From a virus, in the IMG/VR virus record IMGVR_UViG_3300050132_000504, positions 1 to 64,000 of that record: a stretch of DNA of 64,000 nt. One strand, 5' to 3'. A model generated the notes under the pieces. It was not told where the DNA came from, made no database searches, and worked only from the letters and a program-made list of their open reading frames with translations. The stretch's first letter is position 1. Each line of letters starts with the position of its first letter. Made by a program: the position numbers and the translations under genes. Of this stretch, positions 52,316 through 59,465 are shown in pieces.

Positions 52316-53047
52316 TTACTGTCCCATCGCGTACGGATAGAACTGGGAGACGGGGAAGCCCGGCTGGTAGACGCCGATGCGCATGGAGGACATTGGCGGG
52401 GAGCACGTCGGGGATGCGAAGAACTTGATGGGCTTGCCGCGGCCGCCGGTCGGAGATCCGGGGTCCATCGAACTGGCATTGGCTCCCATGCCGTTGGCGA
52501 ACCAGGTGCGCGCCGGTGTGCGCTCCGCCCAGTCCAGAACGCCTTTTGCTGCGAAGTGGAAGTCTGGCCGGCCGCCGGGCATCACCCGGCCGCCGCTGCG
52601 GAGAACCACCTCGTAGAGTTTGAGAGACTCCTCGAACTCAGCCAGACGCTGCTTATTGTCCGCCTTGCGATCGACGGAAAAGTTTGCCAGCACATGAGCG
52701 CCGGGGCCCAGCAGCGAGACTACGTTCAACATCAGATCGCGGGAAGCCAATGCTGTCACGTATTGCAGCCTGCTGCCAATCAAGCGAGTGTGCTGCAGAC
52801 CTGAAAGAGGAACACGGGCAGCCGTGATCAGATCCGCCTCATTGCTGGACCGGTAGATCTGACAGGCGATGGTGATGTCGGAGAGCTTCTTGAGGGTCGG
52901 GCCGGCGGCCAGGCGGACCATATCGATGGTCGAGTAGTACGGAGTGATCTGGCTGATGAAGTCGAAGGTCACGTCCTTCATCAAGGTCGCGCCATTCATC
53001 AGCTTGATGCCCTTGGGCAACGAGATGTGGAAGATCAGATTCTGCAT
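52316..53047 (-). CDS. Neck-region virion protein
   Basis: A 243-residue protein. TPYYSTIDMVRLAAGPTLKK and ITIACQIYRSSNEADLIT resemble the core of a widespread phage structural protein found between capsid and tail genes. The C-terminal part is Pro/Gly rich. ATG at 53047 was chosen because it follows the previous stop by 2 bases; the in-frame extension to 53449 overlaps another gene. Function unknown. Confidence 0.75.
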   Translation of the reverse strand: MQNLIFHISLPKGIKLMNGATLMKDVTFDFISQITPYYSTIDMVRLAAGPTLKKLSDITIACQIYRSSNEADLITAARVPLSGLQHTRLIGSRLQYVTALASRDLMLNVVSLLGPGAHVLANFSVDRKADNKQRLAEFEESLKLYEVVLRSGGRVMPGGRPDFHFAAKGVLDWAERTPARTWFANGMGANASSMDPGSPTGGRGKPIKFFASPTCSPPMSSMRIGVYQPGFPVSQFYPYAMGQ

Positions 53048-53049
53048 GA

Positions 53050-53355
53050 TTAGGAACTCGCAGGCAGCGTGATCACCAGGTTGAACTGGAAGACAATCAC
53101 AGTTCCGGTCCCGTTCATGAGCACGAGATTGTAGGTATTTGGCAACAGGTTGAGAAGCCAGTTTCCGGTCGAATCCAACTGGTAGGCTCCTCGAGCATAG
53201 GCCGGGTCGGTGTTGCCAACACACCAGTCTGAGCTGAGGAATGCGTAGAGGACGAAGCTTGGAAGGTTGGGATAGGAGGGTCTGAGCGCCCCGCTTGCGC
53301 CGTAGTCCTGGCTGACAGGAACGGTATAGGAAAGCGGGCTGCCAACACTGCTCAT
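53050..53355 (-). CDS. Small beta-rich virion protein
   Basis: A 101-residue protein (MSSVGSPLSYTVPVSQDYGA...; SFVLYAFLSSDWCVG; NLVLMNGTGTVIVFQFNLVI), all-beta in character, resembling Ig-like or stopper-type proteins. Its ATG overlaps the previous stop (TAATG). Neck or head decoration role inferred from position. Confidence 0.7.
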   Translation of the reverse strand: MSSVGSPLSYTVPVSQDYGASGALRPSYPNLPSFVLYAFLSSDWCVGNTDPAYARGAYQLDSTGNWLLNLLPNTYNLVLMNGTGTVIVFQFNLVITLPASS

Positions 53356-53672
53356 TACAGTCTCCAGAACTCCGGAATACGCAGGAACCCTGTCGTGACC
53401 TGACCTGCGGGAACTGCAGGGACCAGTTTCTTGATCTCCAGCACCGCATTCAGAAGGTGTTCGAAGTGATAGGCGATGAAGCCCAGAACGATTCCACCTC
53501 CGGTCAAGACCCACTGAAACCGTTCGGTCACGCGAAGCCGCTTGCCTTGTGCATGTACTGTTGCTGTCAGGTCCTGAAACCTGCCGGGCTGGCCTTCGAT
53601 ACCAATGAAGACTGCGTGAATCTCTCGAACTTTGGTCAAAAGCTCGGTTTCAGCTGCTTGAGAAAGGGCCAT
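53355..53672 (-). CDS. Single-span membrane protein with coiled coil
   Basis: A 105-residue protein. Residues 1-50 are a coiled coil (ETELLTKVREIHAVFI; LTATVHAQGKRLRVTERF) and FQWVLTGGGIVLGFIAYHF is one membrane span. The layout recalls XhlA-like haemolysin or spanin-associated proteins. ATG at 53672. A hairpin and a candidate promoter lie just upstream. Could belong to lysis or to DNA entry. Confidence 0.7.
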   Translation of the reverse strand: MALSQAAETELLTKVREIHAVFIGIEGQPGRFQDLTATVHAQGKRLRVTERFQWVLTGGGIVLGFIAYHFEHLLNAVLEIKKLVPAVPAGQVTTGFLRIPEFWRL

Positions 53673-53697
53673 GGGTGGACGTCCTAGAGGGAGGATG

Positions 53698-53718
53698 GAG
53701 GGAGCACACCGCTCCCTC
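53698..53718. terminator. GAGGGAGC hairpin in gap
   Basis: Perfect 8-base arms (53698-53705, 53711-53718) with loop ACACC. It lies between the candidate promoter at 53724 and the next ATG, so on the transcript it would be a 5' leader hairpin; no U-run follows. Could be a leader structure rather than a terminator. Confidence 0.5.
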
Positions 53719-53723
53719 AGTCG

Positions 53724-53740
53724 TGTCTAGTATAGGAAGA
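53724..53740 (-). promoter_or_regulatory. TCTTCCTATACTAGACA motif, candidate promoter
   Basis: Identical over 17 bases to the motif at 51674. It begins 8 bases after the stop of the decoration-like gene. No convincing -35 box lies upstream, so recognition by a dedicated polymerase or sigma factor is possible. Confidence 0.6.
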
Positions 53741-53748
53741 TGGCTTCT

Positions 53749-54396
53749 TTATGCGCTGACCGTGCGCGCCGCGGAATTGTCGTCCTCGGTCACCGTGAAG
53801 GTGGCGAGATTGCTTCCGTCAAGCCGCAAAAACGAGAGGATTTTCGGATTCTGGGTCTTGTCGACAATCCAGGTGCCCAAAACCGTGTCGTGAATGTCGG
53901 TGAGAAACTGAACCAGCGCGGTGACATCGGACTGGGCGGCGGGGATGGCCGGCAAGTTGGCCGTCTTGGCCTGAATGGCCAGGATGACGGACGATGTATT
54001 GGGGTTGATCGTCGCCAGATCCGTGAGATGAGCCACGGTCGCGTCCTTGGCGACGGTGGCATTGAGCGCCACGGTAGCGTTGAGGGCTACCGGCCCGGGG
54101 ATGTTGGTGTCGCCCAACCGGATCTGATCGAGGTACTGCCCGTTGACGGTGTTGCCGTCGGCGGCGTAGGAAACAACTGCCAGGTAGTCACCATTCAGCA
54201 TGCCAGCCGTATTCCACGCATAGGAGTAGACCAGGCAAGTTCCGGCAACCAGAGTCATCGCCGCGGCCGTCACAACAGCCGCACCCGTCGTCAGATTGAT
54301 CACCGTGACGAGGGGCGCCGTGGTCACAGAAGGAGTCGTGCCATTGGCATGCGAAAGAGAGAAAACGATTTGGTGCGTATCACCTGGATAGATCAT
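53749..54396 (-). CDS. Virion protein, beta domain plus coiled coil
   Basis: A 215-residue protein. The first 100 residues form an Ig-like beta sandwich (TAPLVTVINLTTGAAVV; YLAVVSYAADGNTV). Tandem short repeats (ALNATVALNATVAKDATVAH) and a coiled coil follow. The end (LGTWIVDKTQNPKILSFLRL) recalls the terminal motif of head or neck fibres. Preceded by a terminator at 54423, followed by a candidate promoter. Confidence 0.75.
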   Translation of the reverse strand: MIYPGDTHQIVFSLSHANGTTPSVTTAPLVTVINLTTGAAVVTAAAMTLVAGTCLVYSYAWNTAGMLNGDYLAVVSYAADGNTVNGQYLDQIRLGDTNIPGPVALNATVALNATVAKDATVAHLTDLATINPNTSSVILAIQAKTANLPAIPAAQSDVTALVQFLTDIHDTVLGTWIVDKTQNPKILSFLRLDGSNLATFTVTEDDNSAARTVSA

Positions 54397-54422
54397 GAAG
54401 GCTCCGGCTGGACATGAAACAA

Positions 54423-54444
54423 GAGGGCGGGATTAGCCGCCCTC
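54423..54444 (-). terminator. Rho-independent terminator
   Basis: Arms GAGGGCGG (54423-54430) and CCGCCCTC (54437-54444) with a six-base loop; flanking ACAAG/CTTGT extends the stem. On the minus strand a TTGTTTC run follows. It separates the 114-residue protein gene from the 215-residue one. Confidence 0.75.
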
Positions 54445-54475
54445 CTGCTTGTTGAAGATCACTACACGCGATCCA

Positions 54476-54488
54476 CCTAACTGTTAGG
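54476..54488. promoter_or_regulatory. CCTAACNGTTAGG near-perfect palindrome
   Basis: CCTAACTGTTAGG is a palindrome apart from the central base. It lies 8 bases after the stop of the gene at 54496. Best copy of the family also seen at 10275, 50897 and 59431. Confidence 0.45.
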
Positions 54489-54495
54489 CCTGTCG

Positions 54496-54840
54496 TTACT
54501 TCTTGGACACGAGGGATGCGATGAAGCCGCCGATCGATCCGAAGCCCTTCACGGCTGCTTCAATGGCGGTGATCACACTGTTGTCCAGACCTGCGTCCGA
54601 GAGCGACTGCTTCTGGGCAGCAGTGCCTGTGGTGATGACCGAAGCAATTTCGCCCAACGCGGCATAGCCGAGATCGGCCAGAGAGGTTGCAACCCCACCG
54701 TATGTCGGGACTTCGGGAAGAACCTCATCCACAACGGTCTTGGTGGCTTCGATCTTGGCAATGTCGGCGGGCGCATTGTTGGCCACCCATTTGAAGGCGG
54801 TGGCGAAGGCGTGTCCGAGGGATTTGAATGAAATGCTCAT
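54496..54840 (-). CDS. Small helical protein, unknown
   Basis: A 114-residue protein starting MSISFKSLGHAFATAFKWVA, helical with a moderately hydrophobic, glycine-rich end (AAVKGFGSIGGFIASLVSKK) that could be amphipathic or membrane associated. ATG at 54840; the longer reading frame to 55158 overlaps the previous gene. GGAG lies rather far upstream. It belongs to the group with the holin-like protein and endolysin. Function unknown. Confidence 0.7.
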   Translation of the reverse strand: MSISFKSLGHAFATAFKWVANNAPADIAKIEATKTVVDEVLPEVPTYGGVATSLADLGYAALGEIASVITTGTAAQKQSLSDAGLDNSVITAIEAAVKGFGSIGGFIASLVSKK

Positions 54841-54883
54841 AACGGGTGTATCTCCTATCGTGAGTGTGGCGCGTTGGTCCGAA

Positions 54884-54891
54884 CTACCAAA
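54884..54891 (-). promoter_or_regulatory. TTTGGTAG intergenic motif
   Basis: Follows the TAG stop of the 284-residue gene after one base. Same core as at 28389, 40443 and 57749. Confidence 0.4.
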
Positions 54892-54892
54892 G

Positions 54893-55747
54893 CTACTTGG
54901 CTGCTGGCCGGTGAGTGAGGGGTTTGGCGATGTGCGTGACAGCTGCTTTGACGGTCTGGACGGTTGCACCTGGGGCGACTGAGGACAGGTAGTAGTGCAT
55001 CTCGATTGCGTCGGTGGCGAGCTGGGCCCCGAACACGGTGTAGGCCTTGACGGCTCCCCAGAATCCTGGGTGAAGCATCTTGTCGACCTTGTGATCCAGA
55101 TTGTCAGCAGTATGAGCAACGGAACCAGCTGTGAGAGCAATTTGATGAGTACCGTCATTGATGTTCTTCAGAGTTGCCGGAATGTTGGGATCGGCAAGAT
55201 CCTTGCTGGCCTGCTGGGCCATGTTCGATGCGGCGGTGGCGGCGGCGGCGGTGGCGACCAAGGCTGGTTTGAGCGTGGTCGTCGTGTCAGTAATGTCGTT
55301 CGTAATGGTGGTCAGGTCGGCGTCAAGACCGTCTGAGGTCTTGCGGAAGGAGGCAAGCAGCGCGTCGGTGCGGTCAAAGGTTCCGTTCGCGCGGGCAGCC
55401 AGGACAGGAACTTCGTTATCCCAGAACTGGCGTTGGGAAGTAGCGGCCAGGCGCGCTTCCTTCGCGGTGAGACCTGCCTCAACAATGAGGTGGTTAGTGT
55501 TGTTGCCCACAACATGTACCTGCTGTTGGGTGTCAACGATGAAGTTCTTGGCCGCCGCGTCAGTGGCTTCCAGGCCAAAGGTTGCCTTGCGAGCTTCGAG
55601 GCCGGCCAAACCGAGACAAACACAAAAGAACGCAAACGGAACTGCGAAGACGGCAACCTTCACAAAAGGCAATATCCACGCCGGAAGCTTGAACCTCCGG
55701 CGGGATCTCAGTGCTCGTTCTTGAAAGCGAGGATGAAAGCGTCTCAT
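54893..55747 (-). CDS. Membrane-anchored coiled-coil protein
   Basis: A 284-residue protein. A very basic N-terminus (RRFHPRFQERALRSRRRFK) precedes one membrane span (ILPFVKVAVFAVPFAFFCVC), then about 180 residues of Ala/Thr-rich coiled coil (TLKPALVATAAAATAASNMA), and a C-terminal amphipathic stretch. One span plus a long periplasmic helix resembles methyl-accepting or spanin-like proteins. The ATG overlaps the holin-like gene's stop (TAATG). A spanin or lysis-regulation role is inferred from the neighbours. Confidence 0.75.
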   Translation of the reverse strand: MRRFHPRFQERALRSRRRFKLPAWILPFVKVAVFAVPFAFFCVCLGLAGLEARKATFGLEATDAAAKNFIVDTQQQVHVVGNNTNHLIVEAGLTAKEARLAATSQRQFWDNEVPVLAARANGTFDRTDALLASFRKTSDGLDADLTTITNDITDTTTTLKPALVATAAAATAASNMAQQASKDLADPNIPATLKNINDGTHQIALTAGSVAHTADNLDHKVDKMLHPGFWGAVKAYTVFGAQLATDAIEMHYYLSSVAPGATVQTVKAAVTHIAKPLTHRPAAK

Positions 55748-55977
55748 TACGCGCCTGCCACTGCTGGTGATGGGGGTGTTGGGGTGTTACCGCTCGCGTT
55801 CAGAGCGAGCATCAGCGCGCCATTGGTGCCTGCAAACAGGCCCCAGAGCTTCGTGCTCAAGTCTGCAAATGCAGGTTGAACGGAAACCCCGATCGCGGCG
55901 GCGAAGAAGAGAACGTCCAAACCGAGAACGATCACAATGGAAGCGTTCCGGGTTGTCAGATCGATCCTGTATGCCAT
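55747..55977 (-). CDS. Holin-like protein
   Basis: A 76-residue protein with two membrane spans (SIVIVLGLDVLFFAAAIGVS and LWGLFAGTNGALMLALN) and a short Pro/Ala-rich tail. Size, spans and position directly after an M15 endolysin gene fit a class II holin. GGAG precedes the ATG by 5 bases. Stop overlaps the next start (TAATG). Confidence 0.75.
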   Translation of the reverse strand: MAYRIDLTTRNASIVIVLGLDVLFFAAAIGVSVQPAFADLSTKLWGLFAGTNGALMLALNASGNTPTPPSPAVAGA

Positions 55978-55986
55978 GAAGGTCTC

Positions 55987-56439
55987 CTACTTGACTTCCA
56001 CTGGGGTGTACACGGTTGCGGCGCCGGTGTGGCCGATGAATGCCTGGCGCCTGGGTGGATTGAGGCGGTCGATCTGAATGTGAACGCAGGCCGGAACTTC
56101 AGCCTTGTTCTTCTCGAAGATGACCTTGTCGAAGGGAAGCTTGCTTTCGAGACGCAGCCAGTCGAACAGAACTTGCATGGAGACTGCGGGCGCATCGACA
56201 TCGACGGCGGCGTGGCCGCCGATGCAAAGGTGGAAGGAAGCTGTCTTGCCGCCGACCTGGGCGTTGTGGCCAGGATCACGGTAGCTGTCATGAACGCGGA
56301 CAGCTCCGAACTTGTCGTGAATGGGTTCGAGAACCTTCTCGCAGAGGAAGGTGACGTTCTCGATGACGTGCGAGTCAGCGCCTGCCAGGACAGTCAGTCC
56401 GGGTTCAGTGTCTGCGAAGTGCGGTGTAAGTTGTGACAT
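55987..56439 (-). CDS. Endolysin, M15-type peptidase
   Basis: A 150-residue zinc peptidase of the M15 (D-Ala-D-Ala carboxypeptidase) type, expected to cut peptidoglycan peptides. SYRDPGHN, then SFHLCIGGHAAVDVDA with His70 and Asp80, and VHIQ with the third ligand form the zinc site. The His-Asp spacing is three residues longer than the usual SxHxxGxAxD, so an insertion is present. ATG at 56439 has AGGA upstream. No signal peptide; it would need the holin-like protein encoded next. Confidence 0.85.
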   Translation of the reverse strand: MSQLTPHFADTEPGLTVLAGADSHVIENVTFLCEKVLEPIHDKFGAVRVHDSYRDPGHNAQVGGKTASFHLCIGGHAAVDVDAPAVSMQVLFDWLRLESKLPFDKVIFEKNKAEVPACVHIQIDRLNPPRRQAFIGHTGAATVYTPVEVK

Positions 56440-56447
56440 GTCATTTC

Positions 56448-57152
56448 CTAACTTGACGGCCAACCTGTGACCGTGATCTGGATTTTGTTACCGGTGATGA
56501 CGGCTGCATACTGCAGAGCTTGCGGCACAGATACAGTAGGATCCCCGAGGAGAGGCTCGATGCTCATGTAAAGGTCCTCGACCGAAAATGAGGTCGGATC
56601 GATGTCATCTGGAAACAGAATGTCGAACGACTGACTCAAATCCTGGCCAATCCGCCGTCTTGGAATGACCTTGATCTGATCGAGCTGAAGGGCTGGAAAT
56701 GCATCCAGAAGAGGAGAAACAGGTGGAGGTGTCAGCAGGTTCAAAATGCCGGTGGTGAATGTCCACTGGTAGCTAACATTCATCGATTCGCCGGCGGGGT
56801 TCATCACGTCTTCGGTCGAAAGGGACGCATCAGCGCCCAGCAGCATCGCCGTGTAGAGTGTGTTCTCCTGGAAGTGTCTGGTGGGTGTGAAGGTCGCAAT
56901 CGTGCGGCCCGTGGTGTCGTCTGCGAACGACCAGACCCCTTCAACATTGAATGTTGAAGGAGCGGCCTCGCCAGCAACGAGCTGGCCCGATGTGAGAACT
57001 TGAGTTGGAGCGGGGAACGTCAACGAGAACGTGCTATCGTTCAGCGTCGAGGTGTCGAGCGCCTGGTCGAAAGCGACGATGATCGCCTGGCCAAGAACCA
57101 CATCAGTTTCTTGATCGGACGGCGTTGCCTGAAGTACGACGGGTGCGGACAT
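56448..57152 (-). CDS. Virion protein with bacterial Ig-like (Big5/SbsA) domain
   Basis: A 234-residue protein. ATPSDQETDVVLGQAIIVAF, LDTSTLNDSTFSLTF and ATFTPTRHFQENTLYTAMLL match the SbsA/Big_5 Ig-like fold. A second similar beta domain follows. ATG at 57152 lies 50 bases inside the upstream gene's end. Ig-like proteins near capsid genes often decorate the head; inferred. Confidence 0.78.
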   Translation of the reverse strand: MSAPVVLQATPSDQETDVVLGQAIIVAFDQALDTSTLNDSTFSLTFPAPTQVLTSGQLVAGEAAPSTFNVEGVWSFADDTTGRTIATFTPTRHFQENTLYTAMLLGADASLSTEDVMNPAGESMNVSYQWTFTTGILNLLTPPPVSPLLDAFPALQLDQIKVIPRRRIGQDLSQSFDILFPDDIDPTSFSVEDLYMSIEPLLGDPTVSVPQALQYAAVITGNKIQITVTGWPSS

Positions 57153-57711
57153 TCTTCTTGGCCTTCTTCGCGGGCTTCTTGACAGGCTGTTCGCTGGACT
57201 CAATTACCTCTTCGGTAATGGCGCAGAGACCTGTGGTCTCGGTCTCGAAGTCAACGCTTTTGAGCGTGCCAGTCGTCCGGATTTCGCGCTCGAACCGCTT
57301 GGCTTCAGTCTTGGATCTGGGAGTTGCGATGTAGAGGTTGCCGCGGCGATCGCGGCCAACGAATACCTTCTTGCCGGTGTCTTCTTCGGTGATTGCCGAG
57401 GTCTGGCCGCCGGTTCCCTTGAACCCTTTGGTGGCCATGTCCTTGCCGGTGACGTCGATCAGCTTCTTCTCTTCCAATGCCTTGCGGATCGGAATCTGCT
57501 GAGACTGTTCGTCCACAATGCCGATGGGCCTGTTCGGGCCCAGGACGAAGCCGCCACACTGGAAGGTCTTGACCAGGGCGGTGTTCAGCATCAAGGTGTG
57601 ACCTACGAGGTCGACAGGTTGTACAAGCTTCCGGCGGCTCGGCGCCTTTGCTATCGAGGCCAGCGTTTTCTTGAACTCTTCGCTGCCGGGCATCACAATC
57701 AGACTGGACAT
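57103..57711 (-). CDS. Head-region protein with basic tail
   Basis: A 202-residue protein following the capsid gene. The middle has short strands (GKKVFVGRDRRGNLYIAT) and the end is strongly basic (PVKKPAKKAKKNVRTRRTSG), as in DNA-contacting internal proteins. GGAG lies 6 bases before the ATG. Overlaps the next gene by 50 bases. No family recognised. Confidence 0.75.
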   Translation of the reverse strand: MSSLIVMPGSEEFKKTLASIAKAPSRRKLVQPVDLVGHTLMLNTALVKTFQCGGFVLGPNRPIGIVDEQSQQIPIRKALEEKKLIDVTGKDMATKGFKGTGGQTSAITEEDTGKKVFVGRDRRGNLYIATPRSKTEAKRFEREIRTTGTLKSVDFETETTGLCAITEEVIESSEQPVKKPAKKAKKNVRTRRTSGNAVRSRN

Positions 57712-57748
57712 AGGATCTCCATTTCTGAGTGTCTATAGAGATGGAGAT

Positions 57749-57756
57749 CTACCAAA
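57749..57756 (-). promoter_or_regulatory. TTTGGTAG intergenic motif
   Basis: Minus-strand CCTTTGGTAGATC in the gap after the capsid terminator, followed 13 bases later by TATAGA. This pair may form a weak promoter for the next gene. Confidence 0.4.
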
Positions 57757-57771
57757 GGTTCCCTGACACGA

Positions 57772-57795
57772 ATGGCGGCGGTTTCCCGCCGCCAT
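57772..57795. terminator. Terminator hairpin after capsid gene
   Basis: Perfect 10-base arms ATGGCGGCGG and CCGCCGCCAT around a TTTC-type loop, about 25 bases after the capsid gene stop on the minus strand. No strong U-run; it may partly end transcription or stabilise capsid mRNA. Confidence 0.7.
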
Positions 57796-57820
57796 CTGGT
57801 TGAACAGAACTGACTGTTGG

Positions 57821-59146
57821 TTAGGCGTTGACGTTGAGCGGGTTAGCCGGATCGAAGATCGGCGCCGTGCCCAGATCGGTGTAGGTGCTGTCCGAATCCG
57901 ACAAGTTGTACACGGTGCGGGCAGGCATCACGAACTCGTTCGGGCGGATCTTCACGTTGCGGGCGACCGCGATGGCCTGACCCTCGTTGAGGATGCCGAA
58001 GCCGTAGGTCTCTTCGATCGACATGTTCTGGATGTTGTACTGGCCGTCTTCCCAGCTCTTGACATGGGGCTCTTCAGCCACAATCAAGGCGCCGAGGTTG
58101 CGGCTGTTGAACATCATAATGTCGGTCGTGCGCTGCTCGGGATCGAAGTTCACGAACGGGCTGACCAGGATCCGGAAAGGAATGCCGAGGTAGTTCGGCA
58201 GGATCGGGGCCGACGTCATGTTCTGGTAGTTGCCAGAAGTCGCCTGCGACACTTCTCCGCCGGTGAGCTGACCGTTGGTGTACTGCCCGGTCTGGCCTTG
58301 GCCGATGCCGAGTCCGCCGTTGTTGTAGAACTTGTTGCCAAGCACCGCGGGGTTGCCGGTGAAGTTGGCGAAGAAGCTGCCGCCGCCTGCCTGGATGGCA
58401 AACTCGCGGAGGACAGGATCCTTGACCCACATCAGCCACGCCATCGGGTGGACCAGGAGCGTGTCGGGCACGAAGCCGTTGAGCAGCACAGCCGCGTACA
58501 TGTCGAACACGTCGTCCACTGTCATGGAGCCGTTCAGCACGCCCTTGTAGTTACGGCCGGTCGTGACGCCCTTGATCGGCTGCAGCGGGGAGCTGGACAG
58601 ACGGGAATTCGGGTCGTTGTCGAAGACCAACGTGCCGAGCTTCGTGATGAAGTCGAAGATGTACTCTTCCTTGTGACGCGCGAGAGCATTGCCGGCCAGA
58701 CGCAGCCAGAAGTTGATCCAGGGATAGGCCGATTCCTCGACGAACCGCTTGGCGATCTTCAGGCGAAGGCCGTGACGCTTGACGGTCACGCCGAAGGACT
58801 GCGCACCACCAATGTTGATGTTGTAGATCGGCAGATCCATGCCGTCACCGGTTTCCTCTGCACGCAGAGGCTCGACGGCCGGGAATACGGTCATCATGCC
58901 GGGCTTGTATTGGATCTTCTGAAGCAGGTGGGTGCCGATCAACATCGGCTCGATGCCTTCCTGCACGATGGTCGTCATCGCCTTCGGAATCATGAAGGCA
59001 GCGTTCTGGATGTCCAGGGCATCGTTGATGTCGACAACCTTGTCGGCGACGGGGTCCCACCCGTTCGTGCGGAAGATTGTCGCAAACCGATCCTGCAGTT
59101 CAAGTTCTGCCTTGAATTGTTCGGGAGTGACCTTGGTCTTTGACAT
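57821..59146 (-). CDS. Probable major capsid protein
   Basis: A 441-residue protein with the look of an HK97-fold capsid subunit: helical N-arm (TPEQFKAELELQDRFATIFR), MTVFPAVEPLRAEE, a long spine-helix region (VEESAYPWINFWLRLAGNAL), MTVDDVFDMYAAVLLNGFVP with VHPMAWLMWVKDPVLREFAI as in the P-domain, and a PFRILVSPFVNFDPEQRTTD strand. ATG at 59146 has GAGGAGGG upstream. Position after a prohead protease and before a hairpin supports it. Confidence 0.82.
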   Translation of the reverse strand: MSKTKVTPEQFKAELELQDRFATIFRTNGWDPVADKVVDINDALDIQNAAFMIPKAMTTIVQEGIEPMLIGTHLLQKIQYKPGMMTVFPAVEPLRAEETGDGMDLPIYNINIGGAQSFGVTVKRHGLRLKIAKRFVEESAYPWINFWLRLAGNALARHKEEYIFDFITKLGTLVFDNDPNSRLSSSPLQPIKGVTTGRNYKGVLNGSMTVDDVFDMYAAVLLNGFVPDTLLVHPMAWLMWVKDPVLREFAIQAGGGSFFANFTGNPAVLGNKFYNNGGLGIGQGQTGQYTNGQLTGGEVSQATSGNYQNMTSAPILPNYLGIPFRILVSPFVNFDPEQRTTDIMMFNSRNLGALIVAEEPHVKSWEDGQYNIQNMSIEETYGFGILNEGQAIAVARNVKIRPNEFVMPARTVYNLSDSDSTYTDLGTAPIFDPANPLNVNA

Positions 59147-59223
59147 GTGGAAAATACCCTCCTCAGGGCGGTTTGGTCCAACGTGGGCCGGCGGATTGTA
59201 AAGGCGTGCGTCAGAGACCGCAG

Positions 59224-59424
59224 TTATCGTCTGGTCTCGACTTGGATGTGCTGGCGACACCGGCGATCGGGGCATTGGAATGCTCCGGCGATCTCACCTG
59301 CTGGGTTCTTCTTGACCACAAGCTTGTCGCAGACTCGGCCTGTGCCATCGGAGCGTTTGGCCATGCACCGCAGACCGTCGCCCTTGACATACGCTTGCCC
59401 CTGGGTGATCACGATCTGCGGCAT
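59224..59424 (-). CDS. Zinc-ribbon peptide
   Basis: A 66-residue protein with four or five Cys (CMAKRSDGTGRVCDKL; QCPDRRCRQH) arranged like a zinc ribbon, similar in style to Mu Com-type regulators. It lies between two capsid-module genes. ATG at 59424 has a weak ribosome site. RNA or DNA binding is inferred from the fold only. Confidence 0.65.
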   Translation of the reverse strand: MPQIVITQGQAYVKGDGLRCMAKRSDGTGRVCDKLVVKKNPAGEIAGAFQCPDRRCRQHIQVETRR

Positions 59425-59430
59425 GGATTA

Positions 59431-59444
59431 TCCAACCAACTGTT
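59431..59444. promoter_or_regulatory. CCTACTAACAGTTGG near-palindrome
   Basis: On the minus strand this reads CCTACTAACAGTTGG, matching the element at 10275 except for one base. It lies between the capsid-associated gene and the zinc-ribbon gene. Confidence 0.4.
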
Positions 59445-59465
59445 AGTAGGGTGTGTGCGCCTGAA

